Of a DNA stretch of 64,000 nt, positions 50,696 through 62,364 are shown piece after piece. Origin of the DNA: Rotaria sordida (Eukaryota > Rotifera > Eurotatoria > Philodinida > Philodinidae); assembly GCA_905250125.1 (NCBI GenBank), contig CAJNOL010001117.1, forward strand, positions 1 through 64,000, given 5' to 3'. A program made the translations under genes and the position numbers. The notes under the pieces are model-generated. The model had not been told where the DNA came from, did not search any database, and was given only the letters and a program-made list of their open reading frames with translations. The stretch's first letter is position 1. The number at the start of each line of letters is the position of its first letter.

Positions 50696-51193
50696 TACAA
50701 CAGATGAAGTGCTGTCGGAATGTGGTGAGAAAAAATATTATAATCTAGAACACGAACAACAAATCAATGTTTTATGGTAGCTCCAACTACAACAAGACTG
50801 GGTACAAATAGACAAAATCTACTTAAAGATCAGATATTTTACCACGTAATATTGATTGTAAAGCATTCCAAATTTGTTTTATGAATTTTCTTTTTCTTAT
50901 TCTTTATCCGCGCTATTGTCAATGTTGTTGTCTAACAATAAAAAAAGGAAAACCGCGAATTTACTCAAAAACTTATTTTTCATCGTTTTCATCAAGGCCA
51001 TATCACCACGAGAAGCTGTATTTATCATTTTCTGTTTAACTCAGCTCAGGTTGCATGTAAGAGCGAATGTGAATATAGTTGTGGTAGATGTATACGTGTG
51101 AAGGTGGGTTTGCGTGTCACTGAAGCGAGAGTATAGATGCGGGCAAAGTAAAGATCTTCACCTACCTATGTTCACGTCTATTCTCACATTCTC

Positions 51194-51224
<31 letters not shown>

Positions 51225-51734
51225 ACATCTCAGGATCTTTGCGCGTTTCTTTGTAGAGGTATGAATCGCCGAAGATGAGCCTGGCTGTGAGCGAGTGCTA
51301 GTAATCTTCTGCTTACCAACACCCCATACGTACAGCCCAGCCATACCCACACCGATCCGTGCAATCGTATTTGATTACGCAAAGGTTTTCACAACACTAT
51401 AAAACAGTATTAGTCAAGATCAGTCATTTGCATCAACGAGACATGTTGCATCTTATTTTCCTATCATTGACTTATGTTTGCATTACTCACTGCATTAGCG
51501 CCCTCCGTTCTTTGCATCATGTCGTCAATCATGTTTTCTTCTCCATGAATCACGCAGCGACATCCTTCCTTCTTATTTTCATATTACCTCGTCGTTATCT
51601 TAAGTAAGCAAGCGGTCAGTATTTAATAGAGTAATTTCAGCAGAAATATTATTCTGTAAAATGCTTCGAATCAAGCAAGATTCTTCTTCGTCTCACAATA
51701 GTCAAAACAACAACAATACGTGCCCTTAAAACAA
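50696..51734. other. Intergenic with repeats; 5' region of the VIT-VWA gene
   Basis: It holds degenerate telomere-like sequence (51055-51355) with a (CA)n tract (51199-51224). An open frame at 51359-51607 has no domain. From 51661 the frame MLRIKQDSSSSHNSQNNNNT may be the true N-terminus of the next gene in a shifted frame. Confidence 0.45.
51055..51355. repeat. Telomere-like hairpins (two adjacent, diverged) and (CA)n
   Basis: GTGGTAGATGTATACGTGTG and GAAGGTGGGTTTGCGTGTC face TTCACCTACCTATGTTCACG and CATTCTCATCTACACAC across a spacer with GCAAAGTAAAGATC. A second pair lies at about 51268-51355: GAGCCTGGCTGTGAGCGAG against CAACACCCCATACG and CATACCCACACC. Confidence 0.5.
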
Positions 51735-53250
51735 ATGAATGTCGAAGCCTACATTAAATCATTTGCTGCTGATGTAACCATCAAACAAGTTTTTCGTAAC
51801 AATGAAACGAAACCAATCGAGGCTGTATACTGTTTTCCAATAGAAGAACAAGCAGCAATCTACTCATTTATTGCTCGAATTGATGTTCGAGAAATTATAG
51901 CACAGTTAAAAGAAAAACAAGAAGCGCAACGAGAATACAGTGATGCTATTCGTCAAGGTCATGGTGCATATTTACTCGAACAAGATGAGAAATCTCAAGA
52001 TAATTTTATTATCAACGTTGGTACACTACTACCCGGTAAAGAGTGTCATATTCATATATCGTATGTCTCCGAACTGAATCTTGTTCAAAATGGAAGTAGC
52101 ATCCAATTTGTTGTTCCAACAACAATCGCACCACGTTACAACCCTGAGAAAGGCGGAATTAGTTCACCAGCTGGTACTACATCCAAATACGTTCAAACAG
52201 CTCCATACACAATTGAATTTCGTTGTCGAGTGGAGAAAGCCAACATCTCTCGAGTGAGTTCAACGTCTCATCCAATTCAGATTGATCTTAGCCAAGAGAA
52301 TGTATATGTCATTGAATTTGCACAACAAAATACCTATCTAGATCGAGATATTTTGTTCGATATTGAATTAGCTAGCAGTCATGCGAATATCATTGTTGCT
52401 GTGGAGCAAGTTGCTGTTATGGCTTCATTTATACCAACTAAAGAAGATTGTCAACGCGCGATGAATAATATGAAGACGACCAATGAATTTATGTTTGTTA
52501 TCGATTGCAGTGGATCAATGCGAGATGAGAACAAGATCGAATTGGTGCGTCAAGCCATGTTACTCTTTCTCAAGAGTCTTCCAATGGATTGTTATTTCAA
52601 TATCATTCGATTCGAAACAAATCATGAGACATTATTCAAAGAGATTACTGCTGTTTACAATGAACAAAATGCTCAAAAAGCTAAAAAATTCATAAATTAT
52701 TTGCAAGCGGATTTGGGTGGAACTGAATTGGTTAGTTTCAACCATTTTATCTTAAAAAAATACTAAACTTCTATCTCTATTCTAGTTAAGACCACTTCAA
52801 TGGTTAGAACAACATTCGCCAGAAGAAGGTCGTGCACGACAAATATTTCTGTTGGCCGATGGAGAAATTTCAAATGTCAACGAAGTACTTAATCTATGTC
52901 GTTCAATGGCTACTTCGACACGTATATTTTCATGTGATTTGGGTCATTCGCCAAGTCGCTCACTGGTCAAAGGTCTTGCTCGAGCAACAAATGGACGCTT
53001 CGTTTTTATTCCGCCTAAAACTAGTGTCGATGTTCATGTTGGTGAACAGTTACAAAAAGCTCTTCAATCGTCTATAACCAACGTACAAGTGGAATGGAAT
53101 CTTGGTACTAATGTTATGAGTGCACCAACAAAAATACCACCAGTCTATGCTAATGATCGTCTAATTGTCTATGCACTTACCAATGATCCAATGATTGTCT
53201 TCGATCACAATTCGAATGTCAAATTACATACCAATAAAAATTTAATATAA
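51735..53250 (+). CDS. VIT and von Willebrand A domain protein (VWA5A/ITIH-like), C-terminally short
   Basis: Exons 51735-52730 and 52786-53250 are joined in phase across a 55-bp GTTAGT...TCTAG intron, giving 486 residues from the first in-frame Met. The N-terminal VIT domain shows DVTIKQVFRNNETKPIEAVY, CFPIEEQAAIYSFIARID and ISYVSELNLVQNGSSIQFVV. The VWA domain starts near residue 250 with the MIDAS motif FVIDCSGSM (D257, S259, S261) and continues through GGTELLRPLQWL and LLADGEISNVNEVL. VWA5A-type relatives carry roughly 300 more C-terminal residues; here the frame stops soon after the VWA domain, with no coding sequence beyond. Upstream, VPLKQ continues the frame without a Met, while a Met-led N-terminus (51661) lies one base out of frame. 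This copy may therefore be damaged at both ends, though the core is intact. Confidence 0.82.
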
Positions 53251-53580
53251 TCATCGGCAATTAATACTGTGTCATGTTGACACAAGATTGTATTGAAAAG
53301 AAAACTAAATCATTTCTAAAAATATTTCTTGAACAGTAAATTGAGGTTATGCTTTTCGCACCTTTGAATGTAGAAAAATTTTTCGATAAAATTTTGAGTT
53401 ATTCGAAAATGATGCTACCAATGACACGGTAGAAAGAGATTCAGAAAAAACATGATTAAGGATTAAATGAAAGAGAGATTCGATGCCGAACATTATCATT
53501 AAGATTTTATATTATATTTTGTCGATTCAATCCAACGATAAATGAAAAACAAAGAATTTTTCCATTCAGCATTTTCTTTA

Positions 53581-53641
53581 TGCGTGTGGATGCAGGTGTT
53601 GGTTATTCTGTCTCATGTTCACACTCACATCCTACCCATCA
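53581..53641. repeat. Telomere-like hairpin, diverged
   Basis: GCGTGTGGATGCAGGTGTTG faces GTTCACACTCACATCCTACC across a 15-20-base pyrimidine-rich spacer. Confidence 0.5.
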
Positions 53642-54362
53642 TCAATTTATTTGAATATCAAATTATCATAATGAACTACTAAGATCAATATTAAAAGTTG
53701 AAACCAACATTAATACTAAATGTATCTGTAGAATATACCTCACGAAGAAAATGAATCAGCTGTGCAGATGTATTGTAAATGTTTATGTTGACATTTACAC
53801 GAATACAAGTTTAGCAGAATTTCTTTTCGTCACAAATCCTATTTATTTAATATTCAATATGAAATCCTTTCAAACTACACATAAATACGATAAATAACTG
53901 AACAGAACTTCAATATTTTCCTTTTCACAAATCAATATTACAACAACATAAAGTTGATAAGACATCTACTTTCCAGTGTTTCTCTTTTCTCACTGATGTG
54001 TTGTTAGTTATTACGAAGTCCACAATCTATTTTATTAATTTTAATACATACTTTTGTTGTTTAATAGAGCCAGTGCAATAATCTGACTAATTTCCATGTA
54101 GAAAAATCGGAAATGGATGTGGATAGTTAGGTACGTTTTAGTATGTCTATGAATGTGGACCAGTGACTGTGAGTATGTGGTCTCCAGTTTATATACCTGT
54201 GGTTGTGACCACCCGTACTCTAGTTCCATACATAAACCGAAACACTGTTTTCTGAATCCAATCCCACACCATTTTTTTCTCTTAGTTTCGTTTTGTTGGT
54301 GGTTTTCTTATTCCGATGTACTATTGGTTGTTTCTATGCGAAAGAAGTTTCTTTTAATATTA

Positions 54363-54412
54363 CAGAGTGTGGGTGTAGGTTTGATAATAATGTACACGAA
54401 GACCCACAGTCC
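54363..54412. repeat. Telomere-like hairpin, short
   Basis: AGAGTGTGGGTGTAGGTTTG faces GAAGACCCACAGTCC; the spacer is TAATAATGTACAC. Confidence 0.5.
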
Positions 54413-54560
54413 AAAACGCTAGATGATAGTATTGTCTGAGTATTTTTCTGCAGCGATAATCGTTTTCATAGTTTCTCTCTCTCTCGATGTGGTGTAGTAT
54501 GAAACTGAGACGTTGGTGATATTTGCATAGTTTTTCATGTACTTTTTGTGACAGAGAAAA

Positions 54561-54626
54561 ATGATATCGTTTATCACTTTCTTTCTTTCTATTGTGCTCT
54601 CAAATGGTGTATTTTGTAAATTAAAG
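54561..54626 (+). CDS. Possible orphan first exon encoding a signal peptide
   Basis: ATG at 54561 starts MISFITFFLSIVLSNGVFCK followed by LK and a donor GTAACA at 54627. The 22 residues are a textbook signal peptide. A CTGCAG acceptor (exon from 54784: HLTSPVSVIKLRDECE) could follow in phase, but the frame then stops and foldback D begins at 54930. It may be the remains of a secreted-protein gene displaced or cut by the element, or chance. Confidence 0.25.
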
Positions 54627-54929
54627 GTAACACTTTCATATACATTGACAAGCTTTATAAAGAAATCATTGATCGATCAAAGGGTTTCATAAACTGGAAT
54701 ATTAGGAAATCCTCATATATACTATGAGCTAACTCAGATAAACGGTTTTTATACAATGGTCAACATTAAACTTTGTTCTGCAGCATTTAACATCACCTGT
54801 TTCTGTTATAAAGCTAAGAGATGAATGTGAGATATCTTTTTCAAATATTTACTTTTGTATCAACAGTATATGAGAGCTGACAATAACCTGAAAGTAGAAG
54901 AAAAAAATCATATCATTTTTTATTCTTTG

Positions 54930-55558
54930 TACAGGATGATGCAAAATCTTTTGCAGGTAGGGTACAACTTTAACAACAAATAATATAAAAATGAATTATA
55001 TACCAAACGAAAGCTTATCGAAAACGGGATTAATAAGTATAACTGGTAATCCATAGGATGATTATGAGCTATAGAATTATAGAAGTTTCTATTGGGTGTA
55101 TCATGATAAATGAGCCGCTTAGTATTTTCTATTTTTCTCGTATTCCTTTAGGATCCTAAGATCAGTGCTTTTTTAAAAAGATATGTCACGAAATACTCTA
55201 CAAAACCTTACCTAAACTTTTATATTAGAACTTCAATCAAGAGAACTACGTAAATTATACGAAAGGTGGAAAAACTGAAAACTTTGTATATGTAGTGTCT
55301 TTTTCGACTTGAACTTTTTTCTTCTGCTATTATTTCCGTAAAAAGTGAGGCAAACGTAGTGAAGAACAATCATTGCTGATCAAAACAAAATAAACCCAAT
55401 GGAAAAAACTTTTTTTATAGCTCAAAATAATCCCACGGATTACTAGTTATACTCGTTAATCCCGTTTTCGATGAGCTTTCATTTGGTATATAATTCATTT
55501 TTACATCATTTGTCGTTGGAGCTGTACACTCTTGCAAAAGATTTCACACCATCCCGTA
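54930..55558. mobile_element. Foldback element D (TA-flanked, ~629 bp)
   Basis: Left end TACAGGATGATGCAAAATCT; the right end inverted reads TACGGGATGGTGTGAAATCT. Further inward AAAAATGAATTATATACCAA, TCATCGAAAACGGGATTAA and TATAACTAGTAATCC match inverted with few mismatches. The arms are about 165 bases and the central part (about 55100-55390) is unique and non-coding. TA at both ends is compatible with a Tc1/mariner-type target site. Confidence 0.75.
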
Positions 55559-56104
55559 TACAGCATAGTAATTGTCGCTTTTCTCTCCGTTTTTTTTTTG
55601 TTTCAAAACATCCATCCAAAGAAGAGCTTTATCTGATAAATTTCTTTGATAGGCAACTATGAACAATCCTATCTATGTTTGGCAGCCGTTAAAACACTTT
55701 ATCGTATTTTAAAAAACACGTTTCTCCAAATTGTACTCATTCACACAAGCATTCGGAATGACATATGAATTCAAACATTTACATCTTAAAATTCTTAAAC
55801 TAGTGTTTGTATTTGAGTTTTTGTTTCCTTTTTTTTTCTATGTTGAAACTCTAAATGATATGAAAGTTAAAAGACGAAAGAAAACTGAAGAATATATGAT
55901 ATATTTCGAGTGTTAGGTCTAGTGTTAGGCCTGACCAAGCATTTCCGTCTTTCCTACCCTTTATATAGGACTTTCCCATAGGGATGGCGATTTTCTACAC
56001 AATGAGCTGAATTTTTTTTTCCTTTGAGCTATCAGGCTTCAAATCATCGTAGGAGTTTATCTTGAAAATTTCAGCCCTTTAAACGATCCGCAAGAAAAGT
56101 TGAT

Positions 56105-56210
56105 CATTTTGTGATGTACAGATTATCGACCAATTCCAAATATGACTATGGGAATTTCCCATGGTCATATTCGGAATCAGCATAGTAGATAACCTGTAAC
56201 CTACTAGATT
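56105..56210. repeat. ~100-base palindrome with a near-perfect core
   Basis: The core ATTCCAAATATGACTATGGG (56133) meets its complement ending CATGGTCATATTCGGAAT (56177), with two mismatches and almost no loop. Outside it, TACAGATTATCGAC pairs with GTAGATAACCTGTA. The flanks share words with the element-like segments near 41590, so it may be the middle of an older foldback. Confidence 0.5.
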
Positions 56211-56503
56211 TCGATCCAAAAAACGATTTATCAGTTGAAGATGTTTCCTTATAAGCGTTTATTGCACATCATGAAGTTTCTATATTGATCTACAGATGAA
56301 CGTAAAGCAATAGTACTGACATGTCGAAACTGTTCCTCCTATTTACCATGTTATGAAAATCTTTTATAATCTTGCATTAAAATGTAGATTTCGACTAAAA
56401 TATTGAGGAGCTGAACAACAAAATCATACACAAATGTTTTCCATTTAGAATCCTTTCTCATCATTGCTGGTAGTTTACATTGACCTGTCAAAAAATTTGA
56501 ATA

Positions 56504-57880
56504 ATGACCGATCACAAATATGTCTTTTACGGAACGATAATAGATACACCTGATCCACTGACATTACGAATTAGAAAACAACATGTTTGTGTTGTAAACA
56601 AAGGCAAAATCGAAATTATTGAACCGTCTGCTAGTCGAAATCTTGACGAACACCAGAACTTCACGTTCATCAAGCTAAATGAAAGTCAATTTATCTGTCC
56701 TGGATTTGTCGACTTACATTGTCACGCTCCTCAATATCGACAAGCAGGAAGTGCAACAGAAGTTCCTCTTCTTGAATGGCTCTCTAAATTCACTTTTCCA
56801 AACGAAGCTCGATGTTCTGATCCTTCGTACGCTCGAGATCTTTATACGAAACTGGTCTCTAGATTATTACGTAATGGTACGACGACTACTCAGTATTTTG
56901 CAACGATACATCTTGAAGCAACAAAAATTCTAGCTGACATTTGTCAAGAAAAAGGACAACGAGCATATATTGGCAAAGTATGTGCAGATCAAAATTCACC
57001 AGATTTTTATATCGAAACGGCAGATGAAAGTGTTCGGAATACAGAAGAATTTATTAACTATGTTCACCATATGCAAAAAGGAAGAGACGTTGCTGGGACG
57101 AATGCTTTGATACATCCTGTCATTACTCCCAGATTCATACCGACATGTTCGATAAATTTACTTTCTCAATTAGGACAATTAGCGAAGAAATACGATGTTC
57201 ACGTACAATCACATATGTCAGAGACAGCAGATCAAGTTGCATTCGTACATTATCTTTATCCAAGCATTGGAAACGGACGAGATGTAGCCATATTTCATGA
57301 AACTGGTCTCTTGACAAACAAAGCAGTTTTTGCTCATGGAGTTTATTTAGCAGATAACGAAGTTGACGAAATGATTACACGTGGAAGTGCTGTAGCCAGT
57401 TGTCCAGTTGCAAATTTTCTTTTCTCCAAGGGAGTCACAGCAATAGAACATCTTAGAAACAGAGGATTGAATGTTGGTTTGGGAACGGATATTGGAGGTG
57501 GGTATTCAAGTAGCATGCTTCCTGTCGTACGAGCTACTGTTTTTGCAAACAGAACAATGGATTTTGTCTCTTTTGATCGTTCAAATGCTACATTACCATT
57601 GTTTCCTGAACATAAAGATGCTGTTATCGATTTTAAATACGCTTTCTATTTGGCTACTCTTGGAGGTGCACAAGCTTTGAGTATCGATTCACAAATTGGA
57701 AGTTTTGAAGTGGGAAAACAATTTGATGCATTACTTATAGATTGTAACAAGGAGAATCAAGCATTTGATTATTGGAAAGAAGATGAAATGGACATTATAT
57801 TTGAGAAATGGGTAAATGCAGGAGATGATAGAAATATTACTGGAGTTTGGGTTCAAGGAATAAAAGTCGAATGTACTTAG
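56504..57880 (+). CDS. GDA: Guanine deaminase, intronless
   Basis: A complete 458-residue frame of the amidohydrolase superfamily. It converts guanine to xanthine and ammonia in cytosolic purine degradation. All metal ligands are visible: H72 and H74 in PGFVDLHCHAPQY, H237 in HVQSHMSE, H278 in VFAHGVYL and D329 in GLGTDIGGGYS. Other family blocks are PLLEWLSKFTFPNEAR, LLRNGTTTTQYFATIH, RAYIGKVCADQNSPDF and LATLGGAQALSIDSQIGSFE. Length and layout match animal GDA (about 450 residues). The animal gene normally has introns, so an intronless copy could be a retrocopy or a transferred gene; local base use does not clearly decide. No defects. It is flanked on both sides by foldback elements (D and E). 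Confidence 0.95.
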   Translation: MTDHKYVFYGTIIDTPDPLTLRIRKQHVCVVNKGKIEIIEPSASRNLDEHQNFTFIKLNESQFICPGFVDLHCHAPQYRQAGSATEVPLLEWLSKFTFPNEARCSDPSYARDLYTKLVSRLLRNGTTTTQYFATIHLEATKILADICQEKGQRAYIGKVCADQNSPDFYIETADESVRNTEEFINYVHHMQKGRDVAGTNALIHPVITPRFIPTCSINLLSQLGQLAKKYDVHVQSHMSETADQVAFVHYLYPSIGNGRDVAIFHETGLLTNKAVFAHGVYLADNEVDEMITRGSAVASCPVANFLFSKGVTAIEHLRNRGLNVGLGTDIGGGYSSSMLPVVRATVFANRTMDFVSFDRSNATLPLFPEHKDAVIDFKYAFYLATLGGAQALSIDSQIGSFEVGKQFDALLIDCNKENQAFDYWKEDEMDIIFEKWVNAGDDRNITGVWVQGIKVECT

Positions 57881-58284
57881 TATAATATAACAACTGGTAA
57901 ACTGTAAATTCAGTAATATATGACATTTTTTTTCATTTCTACATGGATGTTGAAAAATTTTGTAATATTAGTTTTTTATTTTAATAAACGAGCAAAATTA
58001 TACATATCGTCATAAAGTGTGAAACAGAACAATCAATGATCTGAATTCGAAAAAATTGTTCACAATGGTGTACTTTATTCTTTCAAAATCTTCTCACGTA
58101 TTTCTATTTCCATTGAGGAAAGTACCGATTTTTGACATTTTTTTCGAAGGAAAATCATACATAACCCATTATTAATCAGTTAATGCCAGTATGAAATTAA
58201 ATGATGTTTCTTTAATTATATATACATACTTTTTTCTTCATAGTATACTTTATTTATTTTATTCTAAACATTTCGATTGATTAC

Positions 58285-59234
58285 TATCCATTTTAAAATA
58301 GAATATGAGTAATTACGAGTCGAATAACTTGAGAATGCAAGCAGCTAGCGACCTGCATTATTCACCATTAGAAAGAGGACACTGGGGAAGAAGTAAATGT
58401 ATGAAAAAATTTGATTAGTCAGTAATGGACGAATCGGATGAGCAGTCGTTGGACATTTTTAGGAGAGCTTTCGAAACGCTTTGTTCGCTTCTTTCCCAAC
58501 TTCAATTAAACCATTCGATAGAAAAAATGGTTCTGTTTCGATTTACACAAGGCCGAGTCCGATGGTATACTCCATTCAGGAGCTATACACATTTTCTGGA
58601 GATCCCCCGAAATCGGTTATATGACGTTTAATCACCCATAAAATGGTCACATTATAGGTAATCGACTATGCTGAATCCAGTGATGATGTTTGCCTTTTAT
58701 TTCAAAGTAATCTGAGACAACTATATCAAGATTTTCGAAAATCTAGTTGTTGCTGCTATGTGGAGTAGAGAATAGATATATCGAAAATCTTGATATAGTA
58801 GCCTCAGATTGCTTTGAAACCAAAAACAAACATCACCACTGGACTCAGCATGGTCGATTACCTATAGTGTAACTCTTTTATGGGTAATGGAAGGTCACAT
58901 GACAAATTTCGAAGGTCTCCGGAAAATGCGTATAGCTTCTGAATGGAGCATGCTATCGGGCTCGATCTTATGTAGATTAAAATAGAACGATTTCTTCTAT
59001 CGAATGGTTTAATTGAAACTCAAAGAGAAACAAAAAAAAAAACGTTTCAAAAACTGTCCTAAAAATGCCTAACGGGTGCTCATTCGATTGGTCGATTACT
59101 GACAAATCAAATCTTTTCATACATTTACGTCCCCCAATGTTCTCTTTCTAATAGTAAAAACCGTAAGTCGCTAGCTGCTTGCGTTCTCGAGTTATTCGAC
59201 TCACAATCATTCATCTTCTATTTTGAAATGGATA
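58285..59234. mobile_element. Foldback element E (~950 bp, arms ~450 bp)
   Basis: The left arm begins TATCCATTTTAAAATAGAAT and the right arm ends with its complement, CTATTTTGAAATGGATA. Inverted matches run almost to the centre: GCAAGCAGCTAGCGAC, ATTAGAAAGAG, AACCATTCGATAGAA, CCCATAAAATGG, GGTAATCGACTATGCTGA and ATATCAAGATTTTCG each have a partner in reverse order. The loop, near 58745-58780, is under 50 bases. A 68-codon frame (58425-58631) falls in the left arm and its mirror copy is not open, so it is unlikely to be a gene. It is among the largest palindromes in the window. Confidence 0.85.
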
Positions 59235-60178
59235 ATACATATCTAAACCAATGAATTACATTAGCTTATGAATGTATCAAAAATAGTTCAGATTTGATAA
59301 GGAAATTGTAGTATGGCTTAAATGATATATAGGAACTAGAATATTGTTATAATCTTTCCAGTTTTCTAATAAATTTGTTTCCTATGTTTTTCAAAACAAT
59401 AAAATGAAGTCATTAAAGAGATTATGGATACCCATAGCTGTTACTAGATGAGCTTTTCAATGAATATGTGTTATATATGCAACTCTTTTTTTCATAACGA
59501 TACTTTTGATTATATGTTGCTTTATTTATATCATTTGATTGAAATCATATTCAATAAAATCTTTTGTAGCATTCAAAAAACAAAATAATTTAATCAAATA
59601 AATAAAACTTACTCTCGCCAACAAACAGGTAATAAAATTATTGCACGACTTAGTAGAAATGTAAAGTAAAAATGTCTACTAACCAGGAAATATTCCCAAA
59701 TGATCCGCTCTGTTTTGATTCATTCATACCTCATTCGATAGAGTGCATTGAAATAAGAAAAGGCTTAAAAGGATTACGTAGGTGAAGTTAGTCCCATATT
59801 CGAGTAAAACCAGCCGATATTCGTCCAGGAAGCTGTTCCAACTGTTTCAATTAGTTTCAGAATAGAACTCGACGAGCTCTATCCAGTGATATCGTTGGAT
59901 TTTTTCTAGCTCAAATAATGGCTCCAACAATTGCGAAATACTATATTTTCGTTGGATCTTTCAAGGCTATCGAATGACTTTGAAACCTATCTATAGATAA
60001 AATTTCAGGTCGAAATTCTTCATTTTGGTTTTTTTTCCGAAATGCCTGGCTCACTGGAAAAATCTCAGTAAAACAATCATAACCCTTCACCAGTAGGCCA
60101 TGGGCATGAATTATAAGTAAAACAGATTTTCTAACATCAACAGAAATATAATTACTTCCAGAAATTTTTGGAAGATCT

Positions 60179-60226
60179 AGATGTGGATGAAGGTGAGTAA
60201 TTCATACTCACATCTTCTCATAGCAA
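60179..60226. repeat. Telomere-like hairpin, short
   Basis: TAGATGTGGATGAAGGTGAG faces TACTCACATCTTCTCATAG; the TGAGTA/TACTCA inner stems are perfect. Confidence 0.5.
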
Positions 60227-62364
60227 TCGCTGAAATTGATTAAAACATATTCAATCTTTTTTTTCGGTGGACTTTTAGGGCACCCTGTATCTAACGATTG
60301 TAAAAATTAACACAGCAAAGACAAAAAAAAATTTGGATTAAGATATTCAAACTATTAATCTATGCTCTTGAGATTGATGATAATTCTATTTCAAATATTA
60401 CAAATAATCAAATCGAATCATGACTTGAATATCTTCTATCCAATGAAGATTCTTTAAATAAAATACAAGAAATCTATCCCTATTCGTATTCTACTTTGTT
60501 GTATGTATGGTAGCGATAAAATAAATTATGTCGAAACATTTTGTTCTCATTTATTTTCACGTTTTTCTTATGTCGCTTAACAATGAATCATCATTTGTAA
60601 TAAATACTTCTCTTGATTGATCAAATCGAAAAGTAAAAATAATGTAAGAAAACTATGAATGTGTTTTCGATTAGCTTGAATTTATTTGATTTTATGAATG
60701 AGATAGAAAAGTAACTCTTAATTCAATGATATAAGCCAATGAAATACACTTTTAATGGAAGACTTTTTGTTTTGTTTGTTAATTTTATTAGATACTTGCA
60801 AGATAAAATCGGAGAGAGGTATTGGAGAAAATCAGATAATTTTCCAATTGTAAAAACTGTACCAGAGTCTCGTTGTTTTCTTCCATATATCCTGCAAAAG
60901 ACCGATTTCAAGAGAAGCTCATAAATTCAATCAGAACTTAATACAATTTTCTGCATTATGAAAATTGTTACAGGTTCCTAGAGAGTTCTACTTTCTCTTA
61001 GTTTCTTCTGTACGGAATATCTTTTCATGTTTATTTCAGAAGTTTATTGATGCTTATGCCATCGAAGACGACTACATTTGTAATAGCTGTTAAAAATGAA
61101 ATAACTTGTGAATTTTGAAACTCGCAATCAGTTTTCAACTAGATTTATATATTTTGATCATCGCGTCAAATATGCAATCAATTTAGTTTTTGTAAGTATC
61201 TTTTTTACAGTCTCTTCAGAAATTCAATGATCATTGCTGATAGACGATACAGGTTTATTACGAATACTTGAGGACAATGGATAAATAATTGTGAACTCTA
61301 TCGTCAGAAAGACTCAAACGGTTCTAAAACGTTATTGGCTGATCACAGGAATCAATTAAATTTCCCAAATCTCTGTAAAATTGCAAAGAAGTAACCAGAA
61401 AACTTGTCTAAAGTGGGAGAATGCTCCAGGAGAAATTTTTCTTCACTTACATCATCACTGAGAATAGTTGCGATCATCATGGAACGAAATTTTTTGAAAA
61501 GTATCATTTCTCATTGAGATATATATACTCTGTAAGTTTCAGAGATTTTGATGAAAACGACTTCCAGTTAAGGGAATTCAGATTACAAGCGTGAAGCATC
61601 GTTTATGTTACTTGATTGTAACCAAGTGAACACGCACGTTCTTTTTTTCAGCTTCATTTTTTTTACGATGCGAACATTTTTTTTTCTTTGCATTATGTGT
61701 TATCGTTAACAACAGAACAAATATAAAAGTAAGAGAAAAGAACACGTGTCACTTCAATTGTAATACACCAGAGCAAATAAAATTTATCAAAGAGCAATAA
61801 TGTCAACTGTGAAATTTCGAATAGTCGACAGTGAATAAGTACGATTCGAACAATATTTCTCTTATGTTTTTCTTCTAGTGATCGATGGCCATGAATCGTA
61901 TGTAAATTGACAGTAGGCAATACAAATTAGGAAAGTAATTGTAATGTGAACATTAATTGATAACGTAGCATGGTAGGAAAAAAAACACTTTTTAAAGGTG
62001 AAAAAGGACATAATACGCTATTCTTGAAAGCATTTTTTCTTTAGTTTTGTTTTTGATGATAAGTATTTAAGTTTCATTCTGTATTGAGAATTTCTATTCG
62101 GTCTATTAACAGCAGAGTATACTTATATGAATTAGAAGAAGATAGAAAGTTTTTTTTTTAAAACGGCGAATGAGTATCTTTTGAATAAATTTCGATCGAG
62201 AGAGAGCTGTGATTTTCATTGTTAAAGACGCGTCGAACCGTAGAGTATAGATTTTGAAGTTTTCAAACAAGATTTTTGAAAGTGAATATATCTCATAGGG
62301 TAATCGATAGTTAGTTTTCAATAATTACGTGTTCATTTAAAACGCTAATCCAAGATCTACAATT

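Larger units (their letters stand above)
53251..56503. other. Intergenic with hairpins and foldbacks
   Basis: It contains telomere-like hairpins (53581-53640, 54363-54412), a possible orphan signal-peptide exon (54561-54626), foldback D (54930-55558) and a smaller palindrome (56105-56210). Nothing else is supported. Confidence 0.45.
57881..62364. other. 4.5-kb gene-poor stretch
   Basis: It holds foldback E (58285-59234), a telomere-like hairpin (60179-60225) and a mariner-end-like ACCCTGTA motif at about 60288. The frame at 58425-58631 lies wholly inside the left arm of the foldback. Frames at 60723-60924, 61693-61920 and 62106-62321 show no domain. Confidence 0.45.

Noticed and set aside
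58425-58631. 68-codon frame in the left arm of foldback E
   Set aside because: The mirror copy in the right arm is not open and no domain is seen; chance opening in an element.
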